Shown: piece after piece, positions 33,374-43,739 of the stretch
How positions within the stretch are numbered: position 1 is the first letter of the stretch
How the letters are laid out: every line of letters starts with the position of its first letter
Made by a program: the position numbers and the translations under genes
Notes under the pieces: model-generated
Database searches by the model: none
What the model was told of the DNA's origin: nothing
The model's input: only the letters and a program-made list of their open reading frames with translations
Assembly (NCBI GenBank): GCA_937872535.1
Contig: CALMTC010000007.1
Span: 1 to 64,000 of the forward strand
DNA: 64,000 nt
Direction: 5' to 3'
From: an uncultured bacterium
GTDB taxonomy: Bacteria > Patescibacteriota > Gracilibacteria > Absconditabacterales > Absconditicoccaceae

Positions 33374-34525
33374 ATGACTATAAAACAATTGGTAGTGATA
33401 GCAATAATTTCTTTTTTATTTTCTATTTTAGGGGTTGTGGCTGTTTTTTTCTGGATTATCAAACCAGAACATTACTTTGGTCAAAAAGCTGTACTAGAAA
33501 CCATCAAACATAAAGAATCGTTGATTGAAGTGCAAAATGCCGTGATTGATAGTATTGAAAAAACAAGCCCTAGTGTGGTCAATATTATGATCTCGAAAAA
33601 TCTCGTTTTTTATCTGAATGATCCGATGGGAGCATTTGGTCAAGGAAGTGTCATTAGTGAAAAAAGAGCAAATATCGGCTGAGGTAGCTGAATTCTCATT
33701 TCAAAAAAATGATATATTCTGACGAATAAACATGTAATTTCTGATCTTGATGCTGATTATTCTGTGATTTTGAAAGATGGAACTACTTATAAGGTCGATA
33801 AAATACGAGTTGATCCGCTTATTGATCTGGCTGTGATTAGAATCGTAGACTCTAAAAATAGACAGCCCGATAATCTCCCCATCGCTCCGATTGCCTCTAT
33901 TGACCAAAAAGTTCGTATAGGACAATTTGTGGTAGCGATCTGAAATGCGCTTGGTGAATATCAGAATTCTGCTAATTTTGGTATTATTAGTGGAAGAAAT
34001 AGATCGCTTGATAGTTGACAGAAAAACTTATATATCTGACTTTATCAGACTGATACTCCTATCAATCCTGGTAATAGCTGAGGTCCACTGGTTGATCTCG
34101 CTGGCAATGTAATCTGAATTACCACAGCAATCAATGCCTATGCCAATAGTATCTGATTTGCTCTGCCTATCAGTAAAGAGTTCGTCACTACCCTGCTCGA
34201 TACTATTGAAACAGAACAAAAAATAGTCAAGCCATTTATCGGAATCCAGTATTCTGATCTGGATAAAAAAATAGCTCAAGAACTCAAAATTAGTTCTGAA
34301 ACTGGGGTTTATGTCCAGCAAGTCATACCATCAACTCCTTGAGCGGTGGCTGGGTTGCTGAGCTGAGATGTTATTCTCTCTATCAATGATAGACTTATTA
34401 ACCAAGATCTTCCTTTTTTGTACCAACTTTCTCTCTATAAACCAGGTGAAACCGTATCATTGACTATCTTGAGAAACGAGACTGAGAAAAAACTTAGTTT
34501 GGAACTTGGAAAATTACAACATTAA
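33374..34525 (+). CDS. HtrA/DegP-type serine protease with PDZ domain
   Basis: A 383-residue protein with an N-terminal membrane anchor (about 5-28). The catalytic triad is visible: His in LTNKHVISD (about 119), Asp in PLIDLAVIR (about 150) and Ser in NPGNSGGPL (about 234, with a UGA Gly in the motif). A C-terminal PDZ domain starts near FIGIQYSDLDKK and contains GDVILSINDR. It is expected on the outer face of the membrane as a quality-control protease. Confidence 0.92.
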
Positions 34526-34555
34526 ATCAAATTTCTTATTCTGGTGAATGTAAAA

Positions 34556-34585
34556 AAACTCCCCAAAAAGAAGAGTTTTTTATAT
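34556..34585 (+). terminator. Weak terminator after HtrA gene
   Basis: AACTC-CCCAAAAAGAA-GAGTT followed by TTTTT. The loop is long, so this is a modest call. Confidence 0.45.
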
Positions 34586-34603
34586 TTCGCAGAAAATAAA
34601 TTT

Positions 34604-35554
34604 TTATGCTTTTTTGAGTTTTTTTGTGAGTTGGTCGTTTGCGATGGAGAAAGTGAAGAGAGCCAGTACTATAATTTGGATAATTGAAATATTTATGATG
34701 AGCGTCTTGTACTGACCAAGATAAGCAATCAGATCAAAACCGACCAGACTCAGCGTATAATAGTTGATATAAGAGATAGAAAATGAGATAATCAGAGCAT
34801 AGAAAAGATATGCAGCCAAAAGAAGAGAAAGACTATAAGCAATATATGGCAATTTTATCTGGCTATACGAAGCTCCCAATAATTTTTGAACCTCAATAGT
34901 ATGGTGGAAGTAATTATAAATCATCGTAACCATAAATATGAGAAACAAAGCGATCGTAATCGCTACAATGGCTACCAAACCATATGAAAAAAGCATAACA
35001 AACTGAGAGATATTGAGCAATCAGACGACGCGAGTTTCTTGCTGAGCAAAACTATACCCTCTCGAGACCGTGTTACTATTTGATATTACATCCTTATAAT
35101 TCTCAATAATTTTTTTCAAAAGTGTATATTTCTGATTATTATCAAAAGAAACATACAATGTGGCTGGTAACGGATTTTCAATACCATATTTTTTGAGATT
35201 TGCTGCTATGTCTGGCATTTTATTCTGAAGAAAGCGAAAAGCATCTTCTTTTGAAGAAAAGTCTACTTTGAGTTCAGCTTTTTCTAAGTCGTTTTTTAGC
35301 GCCATTACTCTTTGATAGAGAACATCTTTTTGTTCAGTTGAATCTTTAATATACAGATGTACTCCAAGTTTTTCTTTGACATCTTGCATCAAACCAGAAA
35401 CACTATTCCCTACCATGTAAAGGATATTGAGGAATAGAATGAGAAATGCTATAAGAAAAGACATTCCTAACGATTGCCAGAAAAAAGACTTTATAATTTC
35501 AAAATAGTTTTTTTTTCGAAGTGAGAAATGAAGGAATGAGAATAGATTTTTCAT
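34604..35554 (-). CDS. ftsX: Cell division protein FtsX
   Basis: A 316-residue membrane protein. TM1 is at about 28-50 (MSFLIAFLILFLNILYMV), followed by an extracytoplasmic domain and three TMs in the C-terminal part, the FtsX topology. VQKLLGASYSQIKLPYI is the conserved FtsX motif. A UGA links ETRVV and LLNISQ. It works with FtsE to activate wall hydrolases at the division site. No ftsE is adjacent. ATG 35554 was preferred over the GTG at 35560. Confidence 0.88.
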
Positions 35555-35572
35555 ATGCACAGTAAAAGAATA

Positions 35573-36172
35573 TTAAAGAGTATTGAGAAAAGCCTGAAAA
35601 AGATTTATTTTATTATCATAGAATGCTATTTCTTTATCGAAAGTAAGTAGTTTTTTTTGTTTCGTAAAGTAGTATTTTATCATGGTTTTTGCCTTGGAGT
35701 ATCTATTTTCTAGAAGATAAATTTCTACTAAATTATAGATAATTTCTGCATCCAAGCTATTGAGATGAAATGAGTTTTCTAACATCAAAATTCCTTTTTC
35801 TCTATTTCCATATCGATATTCGCATAGTCCATAGCACCTGACTATTTCATGATTTTCACCTCTTGAAAGCTCGAGTGCTTTTTGAAGATAATTTTTGGCG
35901 ACGATTCGATTATTTTTCTCCATCTCCAAAACACCTTTGATATACAAAGACATTGGATCTGTCTCGCCTTTTATCTTTAAAAGATAGTCAATAGGCTTCT
36001 GAGCATTGCTGATTTCTCCTTTTCTATATTCTATGTCAGCAACTTGAATCAATGCTTCCTGATTATTTGGATCTTTAATCAAAATTGAGTTCACTAATTT
36101 CAGTGCTTCCGAAAACTTTCCTTGCTGTTTATAGCGATCAATAGAATCTAAAATATCCTGGTGAATATACAT
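35573..36172 (-). CDS. TPR-repeat protein
   Basis: A 199-residue helical protein with about four to five tetratricopeptide-like repeats (for example GKFSEALKLVNSILIKDPNN, NRIVAKNYLQKALEL and NRYSKAKTMIKYY). No signal peptide and no UGA codon are present. It is 18 bp upstream of ftsX and co-oriented, so it could act with it as a scaffold. This link is inference. Confidence 0.78.
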   Translation of the reverse strand: MYIHQDILDSIDRYKQQGKFSEALKLVNSILIKDPNNQEALIQVADIEYRKGEISNAQKPIDYLLKIKGETDPMSLYIKGVLEMEKNNRIVAKNYLQKALELSRGENHEIVRCYGLCEYRYGNREKGILMLENSFHLNSLDAEIIYNLVEIYLLENRYSKAKTMIKYYFTKQKKLLTFDKEIAFYDNKINLFQAFLNTL

Positions 36173-36282
36173 GTTTTTCAAATTGACAGATAAACTTTTG
36201 TGGTGGTCGAGTATATACTACTGGTCATCTTCTTTTTTTCAAATTTTTTATCTCTTCTCACTACTATTTCTATTTACATTTT

Positions 36283-36312
36283 CAAAAAAAACTTCTCCGA
36301 AGAGAAATTTTT
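36283..36312 (-). terminator. Terminator after rplA
   Basis: On the minus strand TTCTC-TTCG-GAGAA, with a UUCG tetraloop, is followed by a run of T. It lies 20 bp after the rplA stop. Confidence 0.75.
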
Positions 36313-36331
36313 TATCTGCTAGACTTAAGAA

Positions 36332-37012
36332 CTAGATATCTATTTGAATACCAGGCCCCATTGTCGAAGAAATTACCATTTTTTTGATAAGTTTTCCTTT
36401 TACTCCTGTTGGCTTATTTTGCTCAATAGCAGTCAAAAGTGCTGAAATATTTTCTACAAGCTGTTCTGGTTTGAACTTAATTTTTCCTACTCAAACATTG
36501 ATATTTCCAGTCTTATCTGTCTTGAATTCTACTCTACCTTTTTTGATCTCAGTGATTGTAGATTCAAGGTCATTTGTTACTGTACCAGCTTTTGGAGAAG
36601 GCATTAAACCTTTTGGTCCGAGTGTCTTAGCTACTTTTGCTAGATCTTTCATCATATCTGTCGTAGTTACGAGGATATCAAAGTTGATTTCTCCACCTTC
36701 TATTTTTTTGAGGAGATCAGCACTTCATACGATATCAGCTCCGTATTTTTTAGCTTGTTCGATCATTTCATCACTTACAAAAGCTGCAATTTTTACTGAC
36801 TTACCTGTACCGTGAGGCAACACTGTTGTCGCTCTTACAATTTGGTCATTGTACTTAGGATCTGCAAATGTTTTTATATTTACATCTACTGATGTATTAA
36901 ACTTTGCATAATTAGATTTGATAGCAAGATCTACTGCTTCTTGGATTGAATATTTCTTATTTCTATCTACCAATTTTTTAGCTTCTTTGTACTTTTTTCA
37001 GATTTTTGTCAT
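36332..37012 (-). CDS. rplA: 50S ribosomal protein L1
   Basis: A 226-residue L1. The signature VLPHGTGKSVKIAAF and GLMPSPKAGTVTNDL are clear. UGA occurs at residue 5 (MTKIGKKY) and before SADLLKK. It is downstream of rplK by 81 bp in a canonical nusG-rplK-rplA order, with one unknown gene inserted between nusG and rplK. Confidence 0.96.
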
Positions 37013-37093
37013 TTGAGAATTAATAGTGAAAAAATAAATCGGTGATAACGAGTTTTAGTAACTCTCCCGGTTAATAACTATGAGGTAAAGTTA

Positions 37094-37534
37094 CTAAGCA
37101 ATTTCTACCCCCATACTTTTTGCTGTTCCTATCAAAGATCTGATGATAGCATCTGTATCTTCTGTATTCATGACAGCTCTTTTAAATTCAGCAATTTCCT
37201 CGAGATCTTTTCTTGAGATTTTCCCAATTTTTTGCTTATTTGGCACACCTGAACCAGATTTCAATCCCATTTTTCGTAAGATGAGATCTGAAGTTACAGG
37301 AGCTCCTATTTCAAGGTCATAAGTTCTATCTGCATAAGTAGTAATAAGAGCTGGTACTTTTACATCAGCTGAACCAAACTTTGCAGCAAGATCCTTAGTT
37401 TTATCATTAAATTCTTTGATGAATGTTCCGATATTTACTCCATTTTGTCATAATACTGGACCTACTGGAGGTGCTGGCTGAGCTTTTCAAGCGATGATCG
37501 CCAGTGCGAATTTTTTTACGATTTTTTTAGACAT
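37094..37534 (-). CDS. rplK: 50S ribosomal protein L11
   Basis: A 146-residue L11. APPVGPVLGQNGVNIGTFI is the family signature, with the GQ Gly coded by UGA; KMGLKSGSGVPNK and IRSLIGTAKSMGVEI are in the rRNA-binding domain. It lies between a membrane-anchored unknown and rplA. Confidence 0.96.
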
Positions 37535-37551
37535 GGTATCGATTTAGCACT

Positions 37552-38307
37552 TTATAAAGTAAAAGCATTTTTTAGGTATTCTTTTGATTTATGATAATCT
37601 TTATAAGGAATCTCTAGAAGCCGAGTTCCCTTTGTCGTGACCACGATCATCAGTACAAGAATATTTTTATACTCTGGTAGGTTAATAAAGATTATTTTCT
37701 TACCAAAGAGCTTATTTTTGATGATATCTTTTTCTGTTTTGATTTCAATACTATTTCCTCAAAGATTTTTAGCTATCTTCTTGAAGTCGTAGGTGTCATT
37801 TCCAAGATATCAATACCAGATTTTTTTCTTTTTATCTTTGAGAGTATAATGTGGCTGGATTCAGAGTTTTTCTCGAGATTCTATCGAATAATCATCAACA
37901 GTCGTTCCTTTTAAAATAATCATCCCTGACACAGATAGTGAGCTCTCTTCTCTATGTTCTGCAAAAAGTTCTGCAACTGATTTCTGAAATACGCTTGTTC
38001 TCTGAGTTTCATAACCAGATGCTGCTAATCATCAAGAATTCTCTTCGATCAACTGATCTAGAAGACCTGAAAGTAAATTATTTTTTTTCTCGGTAGCTGT
38101 TTTTTCGATCGTATGAGTCGCCTGTGCTAAAAGCTGATCTTTTTTTTCTGCTATCAGTCCTGTCAGTGAACTTCCTGAAAGATAATCTGCTTTTGAAATT
38201 TCCGCTAAAGTTCATTTTTTCACACTATAAAACACTGAGTAGACAAATGCGACACTCAAGATCAGTATAATAAGACTTGTTCTTACTAATTTACTTTCCG
38301 AAATCAT
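37552..38307 (-). CDS. Hypothetical membrane-anchored protein between nusG and rplK
   Basis: A 251-residue protein with one N-terminal TM (SLIILILSVAFVYSVFYSV) and a soluble domain. It has coiled-coil character near AEKKDQLLAQATHTIEKTAT. UGA Gly codons are at SVKKG, EENSGG, KLGIQPH and AKNLGG. No family is recognised. It is located where most bacteria have nusG and rplK adjacent, so it probably shares their transcript. Role unknown. Confidence 0.7.
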
Positions 38308-38331
38308 TTTTCGAAGCAATATAGGTAATTT

Positions 38332-38910
38332 TTATACGAGTTCAACTTTATCAAATCCGACCATAACTGGAGTAAGTCTTCCCAAAATTTCAACATTGAC
38401 TACAATAGAAGATTTTTCTGCATCGACCTCTCTTACCACTCCCTTTGTACCAGAAAAATTACCATCTTTCAAAAGCACAATGTCTCAAACTTTATATGGT
38501 ACTACCAGATCTGCTCTTTCATTTTTTTCTTCGACATGTCTCAAAATATCTTGATATTCTTTTTCTGTCAAAGGAATAGGGCGAGTTTCAGCTCAAACAA
38601 TAATTCTTACTCCTGGAGTATTTCTAATAACATACCAAATCTTATCGTTCATTTTAGAGTGAACGAAAACATAGCCAGGATATAATTTTCTTACTTTCGT
38701 GACTTTTTTATTATTTTTGATAGAGTTTTCATTCACTGAAGGAACGAGATAATCATCAATATCTGCTTCCAAATTTTGTTTTTTTACTCTCTCTGTAAGA
38801 TTTTGAACTACGATAGATTCTTGACCAGAAACAACACTCAGAGCGTATCGTTTGAAAGAGGTATCTGCTATTTGTTTTTGAGCTTCACTTTCTTGTATTT
38901 GTTTGAGCAT
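38332..38910 (-). CDS. nusG: Transcription antitermination factor NusG
   Basis: A 192-residue NusG with an NGN domain (YALSVVSGQESIVVQNLTER; LYPGYVFVHSKM; WYVIRNTPGV) and a KOW domain (YKVGDIVLLKDGNFSGTKGV). It has one UGA Gly just before AETRPIPL. It starts 1 bp from the end of secE. Confidence 0.95.
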
Positions 38911-38911
38911 A

Positions 38912-39100
38912 TTAGTTTGCTTTCATAATATTGTAAAACAAAATTACTACCTGTGATATAATTGTATCAAGTCCGACAAAATAAACAGATGAGATCAAAA
39001 CAATAACAATAATCGCTATAATCATATTGATAAAATAGCTTGTCGTAGGTATTTTTACATTCTTGATCGTTTCAAGACTGCTATAAAAAAAGTTTAACAT
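38912..39100 (-). CDS. secE: Preprotein translocase subunit SecE
   Basis: A 62-residue single-TM SecE (VKIPTTSYFINMIIAIIVIV) located directly upstream of nusG, the standard order. It anchors SecY in the translocon. Confidence 0.88.
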   Translation of the reverse strand: MLNFFYSSLETIKNVKIPTTSYFINMIIAIIVIVLISSVYFVGLDTIISQVVILFYNIMKAN

Positions 39101-39146
39101 TTATGGAATAGTCAGAGAATAAATTTTTTAAGATTTTACTATTGTT

Positions 39147-39467
39147 TTAGAATGGAAGATCTTCTTCATCTGCGGCTGATTTTTTTGAAGAACCACCTGA
39201 TGTTTGTCCTTCGATTTTTCGAGCAGTAATTGAGTTGTATCGTCTACCATTGTACTCATTCGCTCTAAAATTGAGAGATACTTTTACTGAATCTCCTACG
39301 GAATATCCTTGCAAAAGCTCAATTTTTTCTTTGAGAAGATCGATCATGATCGTGCTTTTATACTCTTTATCAGAATTTTCTTGAAGTACAAAACTTTGTT
39401 TTGGAAGTGCGTTTTGTCAAACAGTTTCCTTAGGTCCGATGTAGGTAATAATTCCGTCAAATGTCAT
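39147..39467 (-). CDS. Small OB-fold, SSB-like protein (DUF3127-type)
   Basis: A 106-residue protein. GIITYIGPKETVGQNALPKQ, FVLQENSDKEYKSTIMIDLL and SLNFRANEYNGRRYNSITAR fit an OB fold like DUF3127. It ends with an acidic EEDLPF, like the C-terminal tip of bacterial SSB that recruits partners. A UGA Gly is in TVGQNAL. It is the most upstream gene of the secE-nusG-rplK-rplA run. Confidence 0.75.
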
Positions 39468-39850
39468 TATTTTTCATTAAACTATAAAATTGTCGCTTTG
39501 CTAGAAGATAGCTTTTTGATATGTCATTGCAATAAAAAATTTTTTTCTGGTTACTGCTAAAAAAAGAGGCGAAAAAATAGAGATGTAATTTATTGTAAAT
39601 AGAGACGCAATAAATTGCGTCTCTGTATATATGATTGTTCTCTTTGCTTAAAAAAGTCTTTTCCCATTTATTCAGTTTCCAGAAAATTTATTTTTTTCAA
39701 AAATATTTGCAATGAAGAATAAAAGAAGAAAAGTCAATAGATTTAAGGTGAGGAAGCAAAAGGATAGCTTGAACCGATGGGACAAATAACTATATGGGAG
39801 ATAAGTAAGAATGGAGTGGTTGATTTATTTTTTGTACTTAAGAAAACAAA
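39468..39850. other. Repeat-rich gap before glyA
   Basis: This 383-bp gap carries a reversed border motif near 39536, a copy of the AGACGC inverted repeat at 39602-39623, and a border motif at 39679-39696. No known riboswitch was recognised before glyA. Confidence 0.6.
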
Positions 39851-41338
39851 ATGCTAAAGACACCAGATAACGAGTTAAATGTTCTTCTCAAAATGGAATT
39901 TGATCGTCAGCAAGATGGGCTTGAAATGATCGCTTCTGAAAACTATGTTTCAAAACCAGTCATGGAGTCTTTGGCAAATGTTTTTACCAATAAGTACTCT
40001 GAAGGATATCCTACCAATCGTTATTATGGTGGACAAGAATGGGTAGATCGCCTTGAGTTATTGACTCAGTATAGAGCTCTCAAGGCTTTTGATCTGATTC
40101 AACAAAGATCTCCAAAGATTTTAGAGCTTGATTTCACTCCACAAGCAAAAAAAATTCTCGATGTGAATAGCCGATGAGTTAATGTCCAGCCTCTCAGTGG
40201 CTCTCCAGCCAACTTAGCTGTCTATATGGCGACTCTCAAGCCCAGAGATACTGTACTTGGTATGGATCTTTCTGCTGGAGGTCATCTCAGCCATGGTCAT
40301 CCTCTCAATTCATCTGGTTTGCTTTATAAGTTTGTTAGCTACGGTGTTGACCCTCATACTCATCTGATTAACTACGATGATATTTTGGCTAAAGCTCTCG
40401 AACATAAACCGAAAATGATTATTGCTTGATTTAGTGCTTATAGTAGAAGTATTCAGCGAAAAAATTTTTATGATATTGTGCTCAAAGTAGAGAAAAAACA
40501 CGGCTATAGGCCTTTACTGATGGCTGACATTGCTCATATTGCTTGACTTATCGCTTGAAAAGCTATAGAAGGACCGTTTAAATACTTCGATATCGTAACG
40601 ACCACTACTCATAAAACCCTAAGATGACCGAGATGAGCGCTCATTTTTTATAGAAAAACAGACGAAGCTACCGATACTAAGAGACTCAAAAAATCAGACA
40701 TTACCTCTCAGCTTCAAAATACCATCAAAAGAAATGGGCAAGAAATTGATCTCCAGAAAGCCATCAATAGATGAGTTTTTCCTTGACTTCAATGAGGGCC
40801 TCATGTTAATACTTATGTCGCTAAAGCTTTAGCTTTGGAAGAATGTACGAAGGCTGATTTCAAAAAATATGCTGAAAATACGATAAAAAATGCTAAAATT
40901 CTGGCTACTTCACTCCAAGAACTTTGACGAACTATCGTTTCTGGTGGTACGGACAATCACATTGTTTTGGTGGATGTGACTAGTAAAAACTTCAAAAAAG
41001 AAAATCCAAATGCTCCCAAAAGGTGAAAAGCTCAGAAGTTTATTCACGAGCAACTCGATACCGGACTTACTGGTTCGATTGCTGAAAAAACTCTTGACCA
41101 GATTGGAATCTCTGTCAATAAAAACATGATTCCTTTTGATAAAAGATCTCCACTTGATCCAAGCTGACTGAGACTTGGAACCGCTGCTTTGACCACAAGA
41201 GACATGGGGAAAAAAGAAGTAGAAATGATTGCATCTTTCATAGATCAAGCACTTACTCACTTTCAAGATATGAAAGAACTTGCTTCACTCGAAAAAAAAG
41301 TCAAGGAACTCTGTAAAAAATTCCCACTTGATTATTAA
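39851..41338 (+). CDS. glyA: Serine hydroxymethyltransferase
   Basis: A 495-residue PLP enzyme that makes glycine and methylene-THF from serine. [30 protein letters not shown] and [20 protein letters not shown] (Lys about 257) are clear. The protein is longer than the typical 410-430 residues: an insertion around residues 75-110 ([20 protein letters not shown]) separates the first motif from the usual [11 protein letters not shown]. Glycine is in extra demand because UGA is also Gly. Many UGA codons occur inside. Confidence 0.93.
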
Positions 41339-41453
41339 CACTTCCGTTCGACCTCCCTTCCCCTTCGACAGGCTCAGGGATCGGTAGGCGACTGACAATA
41401 TCAAAGAAAATACCAGAAAATAAATTTTTTAATAGTGAACCAAAAATAAGTGA
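41339..41453. repeat. CCCTTCGACAGGCTCAGGG and border motif copies
   Basis: CCCTTCGACAGGCTCAGGGA at 41361-41380 and CCAGAAAATAAATTTTTT at 41413-41430, placed between glyA and the next gene. Confidence 0.65.
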
Positions 41454-41987
41454 ATGCATTTAGATAAATTATTTGGGAGCAAAACAAAGGTCGATATCAT
41501 TAAGTACTTGCTCTTCAAAAGACAATGAGTCTCCGTTAGAGCTCTGGAACATGAGATTCCTTGGACTTTCCCTGCAATTAAAAAACAAATTGACTCACTG
41601 GAACTAGCTGATGTCATTTTTGTCGATAAAGATAAAATGAAGTGGTCTATTTTTGTTAAGCCAGATATTATGGCTCCAATAAAAACTTTATTTCTTCATT
41701 ATCTTACTCACGATCTTAAGAAAATTTTTTCCGTTTATGAGGTGATGATTGAAAAATTTTATTTCTGACAAATATTCTGAAATACAATTGATGTTGACCT
41801 TATTTTGATTCATAAAAATATGGAAAAAGAACCTCTTGATAGACTGAGAGAAGAAATAAATAGCACTTTTAGAGACTATTTTATCGACTCGGTGGCGATA
41901 GTTTGTATGAGTGCTGATGAGTTCCAAAAACGCTACAGATTAGCTGATAAATTTGTTCTCAATCTGATGAGAAATCTGAAAATGTAA
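41454..41987 (+). CDS. HTH protein with a nucleotidyltransferase-like C-terminus
   Basis: A 177-residue protein. The first 75 residues look like a winged helix (LFGSKTKVDIIKYLLFKRQG; VSVRALEHEIPWTFPAIKKQ; IDSLELADVIFV). The second half has FGNTIDVDLILIHKNMEKEP, similar to MNT-type nucleotidyltransferase domains found with HTH modules. The catalytic pattern GS-x-D-x-D is not intact. It may be a DNA-binding regulator. No partner gene is adjacent. Confidence 0.6.
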
Positions 41988-42060
41988 AATAATCGTTTAG
42001 TAATTACTCAAAAACAATTGATAAGCTAAGTTTATACTAAAAAAATCAAAAATATATATA

Positions 42061-42136
42061 ACCCTCGCCGGGTGGCCATACTTTTTTGTCATTGCCACAA
42101 ACCCCGCATAAAATTCTATTACTATTTTTGCGGGGT
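42061..42136. other. Structured intergenic region
   Basis: Two hairpins: GTGGC-GCCAC (about 42072-42098) and ACCCCGCA-TGCGGGGT (42101-42136). No ORF and no T-run, so not a plain terminator. Function not recognised. Confidence 0.4.
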
Positions 42137-42179
42137 CGAAAACACTGGAAATCGAAAAAAATGCAAACACTTCGTAAGT

Positions 42180-42233
42180 AAGGTGAGTAAATTATTTTTC
42201 TTCTCTTCGCTTGAAAAATGAATTCTCACCTTA
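42180..42233. repeat. Repeat with AAGGTGAG/CTCACCTT arms, related to 53551
   Basis: TTATTTTTCTTCTCTTCGCT followed by TGAAAAATGAATTCTCACC is nearly repeated at 53550-53592. In this copy the ends form an inverted repeat. Confidence 0.55.
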
Positions 42234-42239
42234 AAAAGT

Positions 42240-42429
42240 CTAGCCGTTTATAGTCATACGGTCTGTTATTTCGATTCAGGTTGGCTGACGAAGAATTCTC
42301 CTCCCCTGAGGGACCCAGTCGAATTCTTTGGTCTCTTTTATTTCTATATTGGTTTTAGTATCGATCCTGACGATATAAACGCCGTTGATATTTAGTGATT
42401 CTTTGTTGGAAAAAATCTTTCAGTTTACA
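42240..42429 (-). CDS. Possible small or decayed coding frame (about 60 codons)
   Basis: A frame from after TAA (42430) to TAG (42240) reads like protein (INGVYIVRIDTKTNIEIKET; EFDWVPQGRRILRQPTGIEI) with one UGA, but has no ATG/GTG/TTG start. It may be the C-terminal remnant of a lost gene or start at CTG. No family is recognised. Confidence 0.35.
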
Positions 42430-42463
42430 TTAATTCAGAATTTAAATTTTATAAATTAGGGAA

Positions 42464-43162
42464 ATGCTTGATAGTCAGATACGAAAGTCAAAAGTACTTC
42501 ATAATTATCCTTCACAGCCTCAGCAATTTTTTGACGAGCTCGTATCGCTTTCTGTCTCTTTGTTTCATTACCCCACTTCTGATAGTAAAAAAAATATACA
42601 ATCTGCCATTATTCCTTATGGAAGCCGACTTTTTGCTGGTATGGGACAACTTTTATGATGGAAATTTCTTGCAGAAAATAAATTTTTGACCAATATTTTG
42701 ATTATTTCTTACAATCCTGAAAGCACTTCCCTCTCGTTTTCTCCGTACAATTCCTACGATAGTGGACTTGGGAAAATTGAGTTAGATCAATCTCGATTTT
42801 TTGATGAACTCAAAAGAAATGGTTTTTCAACAGACCATATTTTTCATGATTCTGAAGCCCTTTTTTCTCAGCTCCCTTTTATTAGATTTTTTGCTCATGA
42901 TAAAAAGATAGGATTTATCGAGCGAGGCGAAGAAAGTGAAACTGATATGAAAAAACTTCTATCTCTGGTGAAAAATCATGATTGAACTGGCATCGTCTTT
43001 TGTGCTAATGTTTCTTCAGGAGCTGAAGTTTCTTCTGACCAAAAAAATACCAAGCTGGCCGACTGGTTTATCTGAAATAAAAGGAAATCTTGGCATAGTA
43101 CTCTTCCTAAACAACTTTCTATTTCTCATAAACTTCAACCGCTTATTTCCTTGGTAGCTTAA
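42464..43162 (+). CDS. Divergent Memo-like protein
   Basis: A 232-residue protein. SAIIPYGSRLFAGMGQLLG, followed by ILIISYNPESTSL and QLPFIRFFAHDKKIGFIE, resembles the Memo fold seen in AmmeMemoRadiSam clusters, where a conserved P-H-A-G is here PYGSR. The metal histidines are not conserved, so the protein may be inactive. The C-terminal ANVSSGAEVSSDQKNTKLA is in the place of SSDLSHY. The match is based on layout only. A border-like motif GCAGAAAATAAATTTTTG occurs inside the gene. Confidence 0.5.
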
Positions 43163-43173
43163 GTTTTTATAAA

Positions 43174-43202
43174 AAAAATGACCTGTTAAAAAAACAGGTC
43201 AC
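43174..43202 (-). terminator. Terminator of the 43186 gene
   Basis: TGACCTGTT-AACAGGTCA is a perfect 9-bp stem; on the minus strand eight T follow. The TAA of the 43186 gene lies in its loop. Confidence 0.75.
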
Positions 43203-43611
43203 TATCTTGATACCTTAGCAAAACTATAAGCATAGCTGCAAGCATCAGTCTCAAAAACACTCTCCTCAGCAAGAAATTGTCTCTCTCATGTCGGAGTTCA
43301 TGGTTGAACTCTCTTTTTCGAATCTCATGATACTCATGAGATAAGTATAGTTCTATAATGGACCACACAAAAACCAATAAGGAAAGCGACATGCCAATAT
43401 TAATCCATACAATCGTCACAATTGTTGCTACTATTGTTACAATAGTAAGAACAACAAGTTTGAAAGTAGTAGCTACTCCGAGAGAGATAACATCTTCTCT
43501 CGCTGCCTGTCTTTGGATTCTCCCTGACCATCTCACGATGCAGATCAAGAATACAATACAGCTGGCTAGAAGCACTAGCGCTTGTTGGAAAGATACAGGT
43601 TCTTTGTACAT
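43186..43611 (-). CDS. Small membrane protein, 141 aa
   Basis: Three likely TMs (LVLLASCIVFLICIV; VVLTIVTIVATIVTIVWINI; a third near FLRLMLAAMLIVLL). A TIVTIVATIVTIV run reflects a repeated DNA segment. A basic linker contains HEYHEIRKREFNHELRHERD. Upstream Met at 43647 is also in frame. Function unknown. Confidence 0.6.
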   Translation of the reverse strand: MYKEPVSFQQALVLLASCIVFLICIVRWSGRIQRQAAREDVISLGVATTFKLVVLTIVTIVATIVTIVWINIGMSLSLLVFVWSIIELYLSHEYHEIRKREFNHELRHERDNFLLRRVFLRLMLAAMLIVLLRYQDSDLFF

Positions 43612-43739
43612 ATTATTTTTTTTGTTTTGAGGTGGCTTTATAAACAATTAAAACAATAAGTCAAGTTTTTTTATCCAGAAATTTGACTTTTTTTTGATTG
43701 TAGTTAGAGTTGGGTCATTTATATTCCTTATTTGATCTC

